From positions 37,194,169 through 37,258,168 of the forward strand of contig NC_135175.1 in NCBI RefSeq assembly GCF_041146795.1: a DNA stretch of 64,000 nucleotides, given 5' to 3'. The stretch comes from Maylandia zebra. Its lineage: Eukaryota > Chordata > Actinopteri > Cichliformes > Cichlidae. The position numbers were made by a program, and so were the translations under genes. Of the stretch, positions 33,614 through 45,556 are shown one piece after another. Each line of letters opens with the position of its first letter. The stretch's first letter is position 1. The notes under the pieces were generated by a model. It saw only the letters and a program-made list of their open reading frames with translations. It was not told the origin of the DNA and did no database searches.

Positions 33614-34762
33614 TGTTTGAAGGGTGAGGTCGGGACCAGGTTTAGGGTCCTCACAAACACCCCCATGTTCAGTGCTCATACACTCTCTGTGGCTCTGATA
33701 TTGTCTGATTGATCTGATTCGTCGGACCTCCTGGTACGTTTGCAGCGATCTCCTCAGCTCTCTCACTCCTGCAGGTTCACCTCCTTCAAGGACGCCTCAA
33801 ACATATCTGCGACTCCCTGAAGCACCAGAGCGTGCTCAGTCGATCCTGAACTCTGTCCTGGACTTCCTTCAACCACAGCCAGACCACAGTTAGCTTACAT
33901 GAACTTCTTCAAGTACACTTGAACCTCATTAAACATTAAAAACTCTCAAGCACCTTTTCAGAACCCCCGAAAAAGCAGAGGAAGAACCAAAACCACCTCA
34001 TCAATTGATGAGAAACAAGGAGTCCTGGAATTCCAGGAAAATTCAGGGGCTCTCAGCTGGAAGACAAGAGAGGAGTAGATGAGGAAACAGGAATGGAAGG
34101 ATGCATGAGGAAGGACACAGCCAAGCAGGAAAGTCAACCACAAGGAAACAGAGAAAGGTTACAGCAAAGGAAACAAGGAAACATCAGTGGAGATAAGGAC
34201 TCGGAGGGAAATCGTGCTCCTACCCATCCTCCGTTGTCATGGATCCATCTCCGGAGCGACGGCGAGTCCAGACTCTCCTCCATCCAGCTGGCGATATCGT
34301 CCATCTGACCTTCGTCGCCCGACTTGGCGGCCGCGGCGCTCAGAGCTCCGCCCAGCTCCATCATGGCGACGATGCGTCCCCAGTTCACGCCATCCCTGAA
34401 CAGCTCCTCTCTGATAGCCGTCAGGTGGCGCCGGCGTGCAGCGCCACCGCCGTTCCCACGCAGTTGCAGCACCGTCACCTGCGCAGACAGCTCGTTGCCG
34501 TAAAGTCGCTCCAACTCATCGCCGGCGCTCCGCAGCACGGTCTGCAGGCAGGGTGGGGCCACAGGAGGGTCTAGGAGGAGATGATGATGCCATTACTCTG
34601 CGACATGTTTGAGGAAGCGGGTAACTAAGTGGACGTCTCCTCACCTGGACGCGGGGCTCTCTCGTCATTGGCCCGGCGCTGAGGCCAAGCCACGCCCCTG
34701 CCGAGCAGCTTGTAGCGCAGGAAGTCCTCCACCAGGTCCCGGCTGCTGTAGGCGGCGGCCAT
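29658..34762 (-). CDS. Bcl-2 family apoptosis regulator (three exons, 198 residues)
   Basis: Exons: 34762-34645, 34570-34224 and 29789-29658, all with GT-AG junctions. The protein has BH4 (6-19, SSRDLVEDFLRYKL), BH3 (48-63, with LRSAGDELERLY), BH1 (95-114, ELFRDGVNWGRIVA...), BH2 (148-162, WIHDNGGWDAFVELY) and a C-terminal membrane anchor (176-193, CGLVVLGAVGVILGFLF). A phase-0 intron splits BH2 after NGGW, as in BCL2 and BCL2L1. All four BH domains plus a tail anchor point to a prosurvival protein of the mitochondrial/ER membrane. The BH4-BH3 loop is short (about 28 residues), unlike BCL2. The start at 34762 places BH4 right at the N-terminus. Which fish paralogue it is cannot be decided by eye. 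Confidence 0.88.
29960..30300. repeat. Simple repeats in Bcl-2-like intron 2
   Basis: 30050-30160 alternates ACACACAC with ACGCAAAGAC words. 30237-30297 is (TG)n. Confidence 0.9.
31570..31841. repeat. Three CA/TG microsatellites
   Basis: (CA)11 at 31570-31591, (TG)n at 31597-31668 and (CA)n at 31773-31841. The first two are nearly adjacent and complementary, so they can form a hairpin; the third can pair with the second as well. Confidence 0.9.
32110..32720 (+). repeat. Two-level minisatellite built on TTAGCAGGG-like words
   Basis: The core is a 9-11 base word (gttagcagg, attagtggg, gttagcggg). About 100-115 base units start at attagtagggtgttagcag, near 32115, 32233, 32320, 32427 and 32537. 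Units are of two kinds: one contains agctagtgggcctttagtggg, the other ggatcattagcac and gttaacagtgcattag. Their order is A, B, A, A, B. It lies in the long intron of the Bcl-2-like gene. Confidence 0.9.
33176..33611. repeat. DNA-transposon-like repeat between CA and TG runs
   Basis: (CA)11 is at 33176-33198 and (TG)44 at 33523-33611. Between them is ttgtggggacatcttattgac and ggtccccacaggtatagtgc. This is a common fish interspersed repeat with GGGGAC-type complementary ends. Exact limits were not resolved. Confidence 0.6.
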
Positions 34763-34849
34763 CGCCCCCCGCTGGCTCACCACCAGCACGTCATCCTCCT
34801 CAGCCAATGAGAACGCCTTTTGCAGTTGACAGTCACGTGCTGCAACTCC

Positions 34850-35280
34850 TCACACAAGTATCGATCGCTGATCAGCTGTGCTGTGACGTCAGCGCTTCAG
34901 ACTCCGCCCACAGCGAGGACGGTCCGAGGATCGGGTTCAGACCGGTTCAGGCTCCGCGCGGTGCTCTGTTACCGGCGGGCGGAGGTGCGCGCGCAGCCGC
35001 GGGGCGCGCCGCGAGGACGCGCTCTGAACACATTCAAGGTGATGGCGGCGCGACGGCGCGCGCTGCTTCTGATCAATAACCGATAATCAGTCCGCTCCCT
35101 TCACGATGCACGTGCTGCTCACACTTACGCGCAAACAGCGGGCACGCCCCTCCGGGATTCCCCCGCAGCTCTGCGAGGAGGAGGAGCTCTGCTCCGCGAG
35201 CGCGCACTTCCTCATCCTACGTCACTCGCATCTGCAGCTCCTCGCGCGTGGGTGCGGGCGTGCACGTGTAAAAATGTCGT
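34850..35280 (-). promoter_or_regulatory. CpG-rich 5' region of the Bcl-2-like gene
   Basis: Dense CpG (for example gcgcgcagccgcggggcgcg near 34990) directly upstream of the first coding exon. It has TGACGTCA-like (gtgacgtcagc) and CCGCCC/GCCCAC words. No TATA box was evident. Start sites cannot be placed by eye. Confidence 0.6.
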
Positions 35281-35373
35281 GGTTTGTAAGTGAAACGTGA
35301 TGTAAGAGCAACAAAAGCCGACTTTTCCAACACGTGACGTGTTTGTGACGATGATGAGAAACGTCAGTCTGAG

Positions 35374-35438
35374 CAGTGGCGGTCCTAGCCTGTTTGGCGC
35401 CCTGGGCGAACACTCCCTCCGGCGCCCCCTCCCCCCCT

Positions 35439-35474
<36 letters not shown>

Positions 35475-36785
35475 TATGGATTATACATTAACATAAAACT
35501 TGTTGGACCCATACTGAATTTCACCAGAGAAGCACACACATACATGAAGAGAGAGAGAGTATGCATACTATGCAAACGGCTACCAAACAGCCATCATAAT
35601 TCGCCGTACAATGAGAACAGGACAAATAAAGAATTGACAATGACTAATTAATATTGTGCTGAACACACGCTCTTTTCTGGAATATTCTCACTAATTTTCT
35701 TGATATTTATTTATAATCACCTCTGTTAGTCCTTGCTATTTATAATTGAGTGATCTGTATATATTAGTGCTGTTTCTTAAACGTGTAAAATCTGTAACAT
35801 CATGTATTGTTTGGAGTTTAGTCTGTTACTGTTACTATTTTTACCATTTCTTCTTGGAGCAACTGTAACCCACATAATTTCTTTAAGGGTTAATAAAGTA
35901 TTCTGATTCTGATTGGTTCAGGATGACCTGCCATTATCCAATCACACATCTGCTTACCTGCATCTGTTGCTCGTTTCTCCTCCTCTTCTTTTCTCTTTTT
36001 TCTAAGCTGAGCACCTGATGGCTTTGAACTTTTCTTGTCCATCTTCCATTGGTTTTAGTTTTGCACTCCAGTATGAACACAAATCCCGCAACCTGAGGAT
36101 CACCACAACATAACCTAACACACCGACACCTTAGTTCACAGACTCACTTTGTCTAAGCTGTATTTCTGGGATTTCGCACAACCCAGGGTTCAAATCATGA
36201 ATCCATAATGGGCTTGAATTTACATCATTATGAATGAAATGTGCTCTATTTGGAAGCCGCCGCCCCCTCCCCTTTCGACGGGTTGTGTGTGAGACTTTAA
36301 ATCATCAAACTGTAAATTATAAATTTTTAATTTTTATTGATCCCTTTACTCCTGGTCCTAAAGTGTATGTTTATTTTCTTACTATTCTTATATTTATTGT
36401 TTGTTTACTTGCACTACTGTACTGCATGTAGCGGAGATAACAATAAAGTTTACTTTGACTTAAGCAGCAAATAAAACAATTAATTTTGTTTTATTTTGCG
36501 AGTTGGTTATTAGATGCTGCTCCAGCCAGGCAGAGAATCCCCCGCCGCCCGCCCTTTCCTCCCTGTGCAGCAAGCAGCAGGCGCACCTCGCAAACGGAGG
36601 GCGCCCTTACTCCCAGCAAACCCAGTCGGTGCCTACGACATTCCCAATATGCGCTGGCATGATGTCGGGGCAGCATGACTACGAGTAATTTTTATTTTTA
36701 TTTTGCCGATGCCCGTGATGCCGCCCCGCACCATGATGCCACCCCGGGCAACCGCCCGTGTCGCCCGTATCAAAAACCGCTACTG
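35374..36785. mobile_element. hAT-type element with perfect 8-bp target duplication
   Basis: Ends CAGTGGCGGTCCTAG and ...AAAAACCGCTACTG, an imperfect terminal inverted repeat. Both flanks read agtctgag (35366-35373 and 36786-36793). The ends also share GGCGCCC/GGGCGAC-like GC-rich stretches. No transposase was seen, so it is nonautonomous. A nested LINE tail (aataaagtattctgattctg) is at 35893-35916 and (CA)15 at 35444. It fills most of the space between the divergent Bcl-2-like and actr3b genes. Confidence 0.88.
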
Positions 36786-37119
36786 AGTCTGAGCCAGGAA
36801 CGCTGCAGGACTGTGCAAAAGTCTCGAGCATGGAGGAAAATCAGAAACATGATCCTTCAACTGTGGCTCCATCAGACATCACAGCTCAGCCTGTGTCTTC
36901 ATGAAGAACGGCTTCCTGATGAGCTGGAGGTCCACATCATGTCTCAGATCCACATCATGTCGCCACATCATGCCTCAGGTGCTGTTCACCTGCAGAGAGT
37001 TTTTAGGACACTTGTTCTTCTGTCCAGTGTCCTCACGTGTTTGAGGACTCACTGCTGAGCTGTGCAGGTTGTGTAACTGTGTTATCTCTGACTACAGCAG
37101 CAGACTGAACACCTGCAGG

Positions 37120-37229
<110 letters not shown>

Positions 37230-37419
37230 GCTGCTGTGAGTGTTTGCCGCCCCCTGCTGGACGTCCCGCCTCATCACACCGAGCGCGTCATTGTCGTCCA
37301 TAAACTTTATTTAAAAGTTCAAAGTGCGCATTAGTTGACATTTTGGAAGCAGGATGAGCCAATCACAGCCTGCTCCTCCTCCTCTCTTTCATTCTCTGTG
37401 CTCTGAACAGCAGCGATCT

Positions 37420-37700
37420 CATTTACGCACATTACGTGAACGTAGCACAGACTCCGGTTACCGGGGCTGCGTCAGCTGTTTCTATTTTCTCCATCTCGCC
37501 CTCCGACCCGGAAGTGCTCGCGCACACACATATGCTCACGTACCCGCACGCAGAGCGTACGCGTTCCTCCCTCCATCACACACCGGACTCCGCTTCGACC
37601 ACCGACACCGAGCTCTGTGGGCCGGACCGAGCAGGACCGCGCCATGTCCCTGCAGCTGCCCCCGTGCGTGATAGACTGCGGGACCGGGTCAGGACAAGCG
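37420..37700 (+). promoter_or_regulatory. actr3b: CpG-rich promoter/5' UTR of actr3b
   Basis: CpG-dense sequence runs from about 37430 into exon 1, including the ACCCGCACGCAGAGCGTACG area. A CCAAT word (gagccaatcac) lies at 37358. The start codon at 37644 has the context gcgccATGtcc. Confidence 0.6.
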
Positions 37701-40700
37701 CACACACACACACACACATGCGCGCGCAGTGGCAGTACATGTGACGTCATGTGTTTTTGTGAACAGCATCATGTATGTGGATAAGATAGCCTTCATTAGT
37801 CCCACGCGTGGGAAATTAGTTTTGTTACAGCAGTGGACGGTGCAAAGTTGCATAGAAAAATTTGAGAAAAAACACTGGAATAATATATCATAAGGTACTG
37901 TACACAATAGAATAGAATAGAATAAAAATAAAATACTATATACAATCGAATAAAATAGAATACAAATGCTATATACAATATGAGTATAATACAACGATGC
38001 CAGAAAGAGTATTGCACTTAGTCTTGTTGCACATGTGTGGGTTTGTGTGTTTGATCAGTTGGAGTCTTTGTTGTGGAGTCTGACAGCAGGAAAGACCTGC
38101 GAAATCTCTCCGTCCCACACCGTGGGTGCTGCAGCCACTGAAGGAGCTGCTCAGTGCTGTCAGAGTCTCCTGCATGGGGTGGGAGATGTTGTCCAACAGG
38201 GATGACAGCTTAGCCCCCGTTCTCCTGTCACTCACCACCTCCACTGGGTCCAGAGTAGAGCAGGGCGATATGACCAAAAATATTTATCACCATATACATT
38301 TGAACATTTGCAATAACAATATAACTGACGATATAATTGACACTAGACAAAATACTTTACAACTCCACAACTTTATTAGTGCAAAAAACCCCATCAATGT
38401 ATTTTCACTTAAACAAGCAGCTGTTTTATGTGCATTAAAGTTATATAAAATGTAACAGTGCAAATGCAAATTCTTTGCTGACATTTCCAGTGGAAACCGG
38501 GCGACATATCCTCAGCATGACCATGTATAATATCCACAAAACTTAAAACGAGGTTATACACACACAATACGGTAACATTATATTGAAGCGCAGTACGTAT
38601 CACTCCGCGAGGCTCCGCCTACGATAGCCGTAATGCTCCGACAATCCATCAAGCAGTGCGGCTTCGTAGCTTAGCAAAGTTGTACTAAAACATTTAACAG
38701 ATTTTCGAGCGCCGTGCACATAAAATGGTTTCGAGGTCAGTAAACACAACCAGAGTTCATACATAAGGCGCACAGGATTATAAGGGGCTCTGTCGACTTT
38801 CAGAAAAATCAAAGGATTGATTTTAAGTGCGCCGTATTTTCCAAAAACACGGTAATAACGACGGCCCGCTAGCATGCGCTACCAAAAATAGTGCTTTGTT
38901 GTGTGTCTGACGGACGAAAGCTAAACCAGTTCCACACCAGTGAAGCTGCAGCATTCTTACAAACCAGTTCAGGTTCATCCGTTTCATTCAACGATCCACT
39001 TTCGCTCTTCTCGTTCTGCGTCGCCGCCATGTGGGTATGTAAACAAAGGCACTGCGCATGCGCGTTTTACCCAAATTCTATCGCAGTATTTCATTTTCCT
39101 ATCGTTGCCCAAAATTACACCGGTATTACCGTGAACGGTATGATATAGCCCAGCCCTAGTTCAGAGGGCATCCTAGAACAGAGCTGGCCCTTCTGATCAG
39201 CCTATTCAGTCTCTTCCTGTCCCCGGCAGAGATGCAGAGCAGACCACACCATAAAAGATGGCTGAGGCCACCACAGAGTCATAGAAGGTCTTCAGGAGTG
39301 GGCCCTCCACTCCAGAAGACCTGAGTCTCTGCAGCAGGTACAGCCTGCTCTGCCCTTTCCTGTAGAAGGCGTCTGAGTTATGAGTCCAGTCCAGTCTGTT
39401 GTTCAGATGAACACCAAGGTACCTGTAGCTGTCCACAGCCTCAATGTCCATACCCTGGATGTTCAGTGGTTGCAGTGGAGGATGCTTGTGCCTGTGGAAG
39501 TCTACCACCAGCTCCTTGGTTTTACTAGTGTTGATCTGGAGGTAGTTCAGCTGGCACCAGTCCACAAAGTCTTGAGTCAGTCCTCTGTACTCCTTGTCGT
39601 CCCCATCAGTGATGAGGCCGACTATTGCAGAGTCATCAGAGAACTTCTGCAGGAAGCACTGGGTGGAATTGTGGGAGAAGTCTGCAGTGTAGATGGTGAA
39701 GAGGAACGGAGCCAGAACCGTTCCCTGTGGGGCCCCCGTACTGCAGACGACCCTGTCCGACACACAGCCCTGAGTCCTCACATACTGTGGTCAGTCGGTG
39801 AGGTAGTCCAGAATCCATGCTGTGAGGTGATGGTCCACTCCAGAGTTCACCAGCTTGTCCTTCAGGACCGTGGGAAGAATGTTGTTGAAGGCACTGGAGA
39901 ACTCAAAGAACATGATTCTCACAGTGCTTCCAGCGGTCTCCAGGTGAGCGAGGGAACGATGTAGGAGGTGAATGACGGCATCATCCGCTCCAATGCCAGG
40001 CTGGTAGGCAAACTGAAGTGGGTCCAGTGATGAGCTTGTTAGGCGCCGAAGCTGAGCCAGGACCAGCCACTCCAGAGTCTTCATCAGGGGGGATGTCAGA
40101 GCCACACACAGGAGGTTTTCCAGAGCTGTGGGACTCTCCCCAGCCTCAGGCTCAGGTTGAAGAGGTGCTCCATCACCCCACACAGTTGGTCCGCGCAGGA
40201 CCTGACGACCCTTGAGCTGATGCCATCTGGACCCACAGCTTTCCTGGCTTTAATCCTCCGGAGTGAGTGTGCGTGTTTGTGTGTGTGTTTTTGTACGCGC
40301 GCGTGCTTGTGTTTACAGGGACAGATTACCAAAATAAAAGCTGGCTCATGGAATCATCCATCAGTGGGTGGAGGTAAACGCGCTGTGATGATCAGGTGGT
40401 TGGAGCAGGTGAGGGGCTGATGGCGGTGCTTACACTGAGCTCCAGCTGTTCCACATGTTCATCCAGCTGCTGCTGTGGGAGCTGCTGGTTGGGTGGAGGT
40501 TCAGGTGAAGTTGTGGACCAGTCTGTGCGCGATCTATTCTGGGCCACAGTGTGAATGTGGGACAGCTGCACACTGACCCCCCTCCCCCTGTTCAGAATCA
40601 GAGATCACGTGATCTCCTTCAGCCTCGACGTCGGTCCATGCCCCCGAGCCAAGGTGACATCGTGGGGTCGTTTAGAAATAGCTCACGGCTGCAGGCGTTT

Positions 40701-43700
40701 AAAGGGTGACGCTGAGCTGACTGTCAGCCGTGAACGCACGCATAACAGCCAAAAACACTCAGAGCAGGTCCCAGATCAGTTTGGTCTGGCTTTGGAGAGG
40801 GATCCCAGGGTCCAGGGTCAGGTATTAGAACTGATCCCAGGGTCCAGGGTCAGGTATTAGAACTGATCCCAGGGTCAGGTATTAGACGTGTGGGTCTATC
40901 CAGCAATCACAGCCAGTTCAGTTCATTTTTAATCTTTCATGATTTATTTGTCAGAACTCAGTTTAATGGAACAAGATGTCATTTTTTTTGTTCGTGTTTT
41001 TTTGATGTAGTGAAAATACTACAGTTACTTTACAGTTACTACAGTTACTTTAGGTACTTTTCCCTTGTGATGAGGTAAAAGGATATCATCCTAAGGACAG
41101 GTCTGCAGTAAAAATGAGTCAAACACTGTGAGTGTCGTCAGGCAAACGCTCCTGAAGTCAAACTGCTGAAATGATGTTTCGGTGCTTTGTATCTGCAGGT
41201 CCTGATTATTGTTACTGTTGCTCATCATTTTCTACATGAACTGAATATTTACATAGAGGTCAAAGACAAAGCAGTAATCGGTCACGCCTCTGTTTGCTGA
41301 CTCATTTCCTGATGTTTTATCAATGTTTTATGTGCAAAACTGAATTTATAAATGTCTGCTGGGAGTCACTCCACTGTTTTCCACAGAGGCCGTATTTGGA
41401 CCCACAGCCAGATGTTAAGAACCTTTATGTCTAACTGTTGTTTCTGTCTGTGTGGCTGCAGATACACAAAGATCGGCTATGCAGGAAACACCGAGCCACA
41501 GTTCATCATGCCGTCCTGTAAGCATCTCACAGCAACGACGGACAGACAGTTAAGGTTAAGTTAGGTTCACTTTCTGTTTCTAAAGCTCAAAGTGAACCTA
41601 ACTCTGCGTCTTCATCAGTTCTTCCACATAAGTATAAAAATATAAGTCTTTATCTAACCAGAGAAGCTTAAATCTAATCACATCTTTGAAATGACCAAAC
41701 AAACAGTTTTAGGTTCAGAGCAGCCCTCTGATAGGCTGCAGCCTCTCTAAACTGGGTAAATGTTTGATAAAAATGGATGAATGGTAGTTCAAGGCTTTGT
41801 CAGTAGAAGGTGTGAATGAGTACACCACATTATCCACAGCATAGTAATGAATAGAGCCGCTGTTAGTCAGTGATACCAGGTTATTTGAGAACCAGGTGAA
41901 TAGGTCAGAGCCAAGTACTGACCCCTGTGGAACACCTTTTGTCCCAGTTCTCCAAATAAGATAACTGTGACATGAGTTCCAAGTCAGAACCAACCAGTCT
42001 AAAGCTGCATACACACTGGAAGGTATTCTCAGTAACGAGTGAACCATCTTTGGCCACTTCAAGCGCACGTGGATGAAGAAAGGGCCGCTGATGTGAAGTG
42101 TGCAGATCTGTGATGTTCTCTCCTCAACTTGGAGGCGAGCAACTCAAGGGTCTACCCAATGACAGCGAAGAATACCACTGAGTGGTAAATACATTAGAGG
42201 GTCACCTAGGCAACCGGAGCCTGGAACGCTTTGAAGTGGTCGGCTACAAAACAGTATGTGATGGGCCAACTGGTTCCAGCGTGGACTTAAATGTGAGAGC
42301 TTTATGGTCCAATGCTGCACACTCCACCACATCATTAACCTCCTCACACGCTGCGTCAAGTCTAAAGGCAAACAGGTTCCAGATATCAGACTAAAACTGG
42401 ACCAACCGAAGGTTTCGGAGCGGGCGACAGTTTGGATATGAGGTTGTGCTTTCATCACGGCCTCTATCACCTCCTTCATGGAGTTACTCAGCTCAGTTTC
42501 ATGTATACACCAACAGTCAGCTGAAGGCTGCTTTGATGACTGATTTCCCATCATGCAGCATGTCAGCGCTTCGTTACCCACATGTGTAAATGTGCCAACA
42601 GGAGGCGATCCTGGTTATGTACTGCTGCAGACTTTCACAGTTAATAAATGTGTGAGATTACTGTGCATTACACACTGATGCACTGCAGGCTCTCCCTGTG
42701 AGCAATGCAGACGGTCAGGTTAGGGAGGAACTGCTCCACATGTCTGTTCCTCTGTCAGCTGCAGACTCAACAAACCGTGTGTTTAACCCCCCACTCCGGT
42801 GAAACCATCCTAGTCTGACAAAACGTCCTACCCGTGTTATAATTTGACAGTGACTTGCTACTAAACCTAACCAAAACCATAACCTTAAGAAGTATTCCGG
42901 ATGGGTGAAAGAAAGAGAAGTTAATTCGGCGTTGGTGTAGTGCGCATGCGCCACGTCTGCGCAGAAACATTGGGTAGGATGTTTTTTCAGGTAGGATGGA
43001 TTCCCAGAACACCGGCACATAGTGCTTTGAGTAGCCATAATAAACTTTTCAATGGTTTATTCTGCTGTAACCAGTGAAAGCCGTGACTCATGTATGTTTA
43101 TGGTTGTGTTAATGGCATGCACCAGGTATCGCAATCAAGGAGTCGGCCAGCGTGGGAGAGCAGGCCCAGAGGAGGCTCGTACGAGGAGTCGATGACCTGG
43201 ACTTCTACATCGGCGACGAAGCCGTAGACAAACCCAACTATGCAACCAAGGTAGGAAAAGGAAAAGAAGCAGGACCCTGTTTGTGCAACGAGATGTAAAT
43301 GAAACCTGATGGTTTGGTCTGCTGCTGTTCTCCGTCCTTTGCTGTTTAGTGGCCAATCCGACACGGGATGGTGGAGGACTGGGACCTGATGGAGAAGTTT
43401 ATGGAGCAGGTCATCTTCAAGTACCTGCGAGCTGAACCTGAGGACCACAGCTTCCTCATGGTACACTCTCACAGTGTTTGTGTTGATTCTGTTTCATTCT
43501 CCAGGAAGTTCTTCAGCTCTTTGACTGAAGGTAACACTGATGAGGACTTAGTGCCGTTGCTACAGTTACCGGCAGTTTAAAATCCACTGTTAAACCGAAC
43601 CTCGAGCTGAGAGCAGGATCCTGAGCCCACGGTCACCAAAGCGCTCGCTCGTAGGGGTCATGTGACTGTCGAGCTTTTATCAGCATTATCCGGTTGTTCA

Positions 43701-44594
43701 GTCTGACGTCACTAGCCGTGTCTGGGCCTAAACTCCGCTGCAGGTCCATATATCAAACGATCACTATGGCATTACTGAGAGTTGAAAAACTGTCTAAAGT
43801 CTTTCATCTTTAATAAAATGATCAGCGTTCTGCTCTACCAGGTGTAACAATTGAGTTTAACATCCAGGCATCCATGAAAACGGAATTTATGACATTTAAC
43901 GGAGTTAGAAGTTAGCAGGGAGTTAGCTCGCTAGCTTCTATCTAACTACAATATAGCATGTCCTGACTGCGGGGTTTTGGAAACAAATTCAAACGTACAT
44001 CTCTGTCATCACTTCCAGCATAAATGAAGACAGAAAACTAAACAGCAGTGACGTTTGTAGGGTTACTGAAGTTGGGCTAGCTGGTTGATGTGCTACGTGA
44101 CCGCTAGCGACACAGCTATGTTAGCATAATATAAACAAGCTAACTTTTTTTCCACTCGATAAAAGTTAACGTGAGTGTTCTCGGTGGTCAGGAACAAATG
44201 TAATCGCATGGCAGGATGCTGTAAAAGGACCAAACTTCAGCCAGGAGAACAACTGAGATAATCCATCCACAATACGAGGTTAGTCATTCATATACTGCTG
44301 CATGGGCTGGGCTGTAGTTACATCCTAAGGTTTTAAAAACTGAGCTTAAATAAATGATTAGCGGTAATAAAAGCCGAGGGAGGTCAACAGTGATCACTGA
44401 CTGTTTTAGGAGCTTTTTGAGATCAAATAGAAGAAAATACAAAACATTAAATATGTTAACAACACAAAAGCCATATTAAACGCAGACTACTTTAGACCCG
44501 GAAGCAGGATTCGTCACGTCATCACTGAACAACCGGATTGTAGCGTCCTTGCCTCACAGTGTCACGGATTTGATGTGTGTGTGTGTGTGTGTGT

Positions 44595-44628
<34 letters not shown>

Positions 44629-44683
44629 CTGTGTGCATGTGTGTGTGTGTGTGTCTGTGTGTGTGTGTCTGTGTGCATGTGTG

Positions 44684-44717
<34 letters not shown>

Positions 44718-45180
44718 TGTGTGCATGTGTGTGTGTGTGTGTCTGTGTGCATGTGTGTGTGTGTGTGTCTGTGTGTGTGTGTCTGTGTGCATGTGTGTGT
44801 GTGTGTGTCTGTGTGTCTGTGTGTCTGTGTGTGTCTGTGTGCATGTGTGTGTGTGTCTGTGTGTGTGTGTCTGTGTGTGTGTGTGTGTGTGTCTGTGTGT
44901 GTGTGTGTGTGTGTCTGTGTGTGTGTGTCTGTGTGCATGTGTGTGTGTCTGTGTGTGTGTGTGTGTCTGTGTCTGTGTGTGTGTGTCTGTGTGCATGTGT
45001 GTGTGTCTGTGTGTGTCTGTGTGTGTGTGTCTGTGTGTGTGTGTCTGTGTGTGTGTGTGTGTCTGTGTCTGTGTGTGTGTGTCTGTGTGCATGTGTGTGT
45101 GTCTGTCTGTGTCTGTGTGCATGTGTGTGTGTGTGTGTCTGTGTGTGTGTGTCTGTGTGCATGTGTGTGTGTGTGTGTCT

Positions 45181-45219
<39 letters not shown>

Positions 45220-45521
45220 TGTGTGCATGTGTGTGTGTCTGTCTGTGTCTGTGTGCATGTGTGTGTGTGTGTGTCTGTGTGTGTGTGTCTGTGTGCATGT
45301 GTGTGTGTGTGTGTCTGTGTCTGTGTCTGTGTGTGTGTGTCTGTGTGTGTGTGTGTGTGTGTGTGTCTCTGTGTGTGTGTGTGTGTGTGTGTGTTGTGTC
45401 TGTGTGCATGTGTGTGTGTCTGTGTGTGTGTCTGTGTGTGTGTGTCTCTGTGTGTGTGTGTGTGTGTGTGTGTCTGTGTGCATGTGTGTGTGTCTGTGTG
45501 TGTGTGTGTCTGTGTGTGTGT

Positions 45522-45556
<35 letters not shown>

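Noticed and set aside
34645-34807. Longer N-terminus for the Bcl-2-like protein starting upstream of 34762
   Set aside because: The upstream in-frame codon at 34807 is TTG, not ATG; the first in-frame ATG is at 34762 and puts BH4 where the family has it.
42144-42581. 145-codon frame on the - strand
   Set aside because: No motif recognised; probably decayed LINE flank next to 41715-42068.
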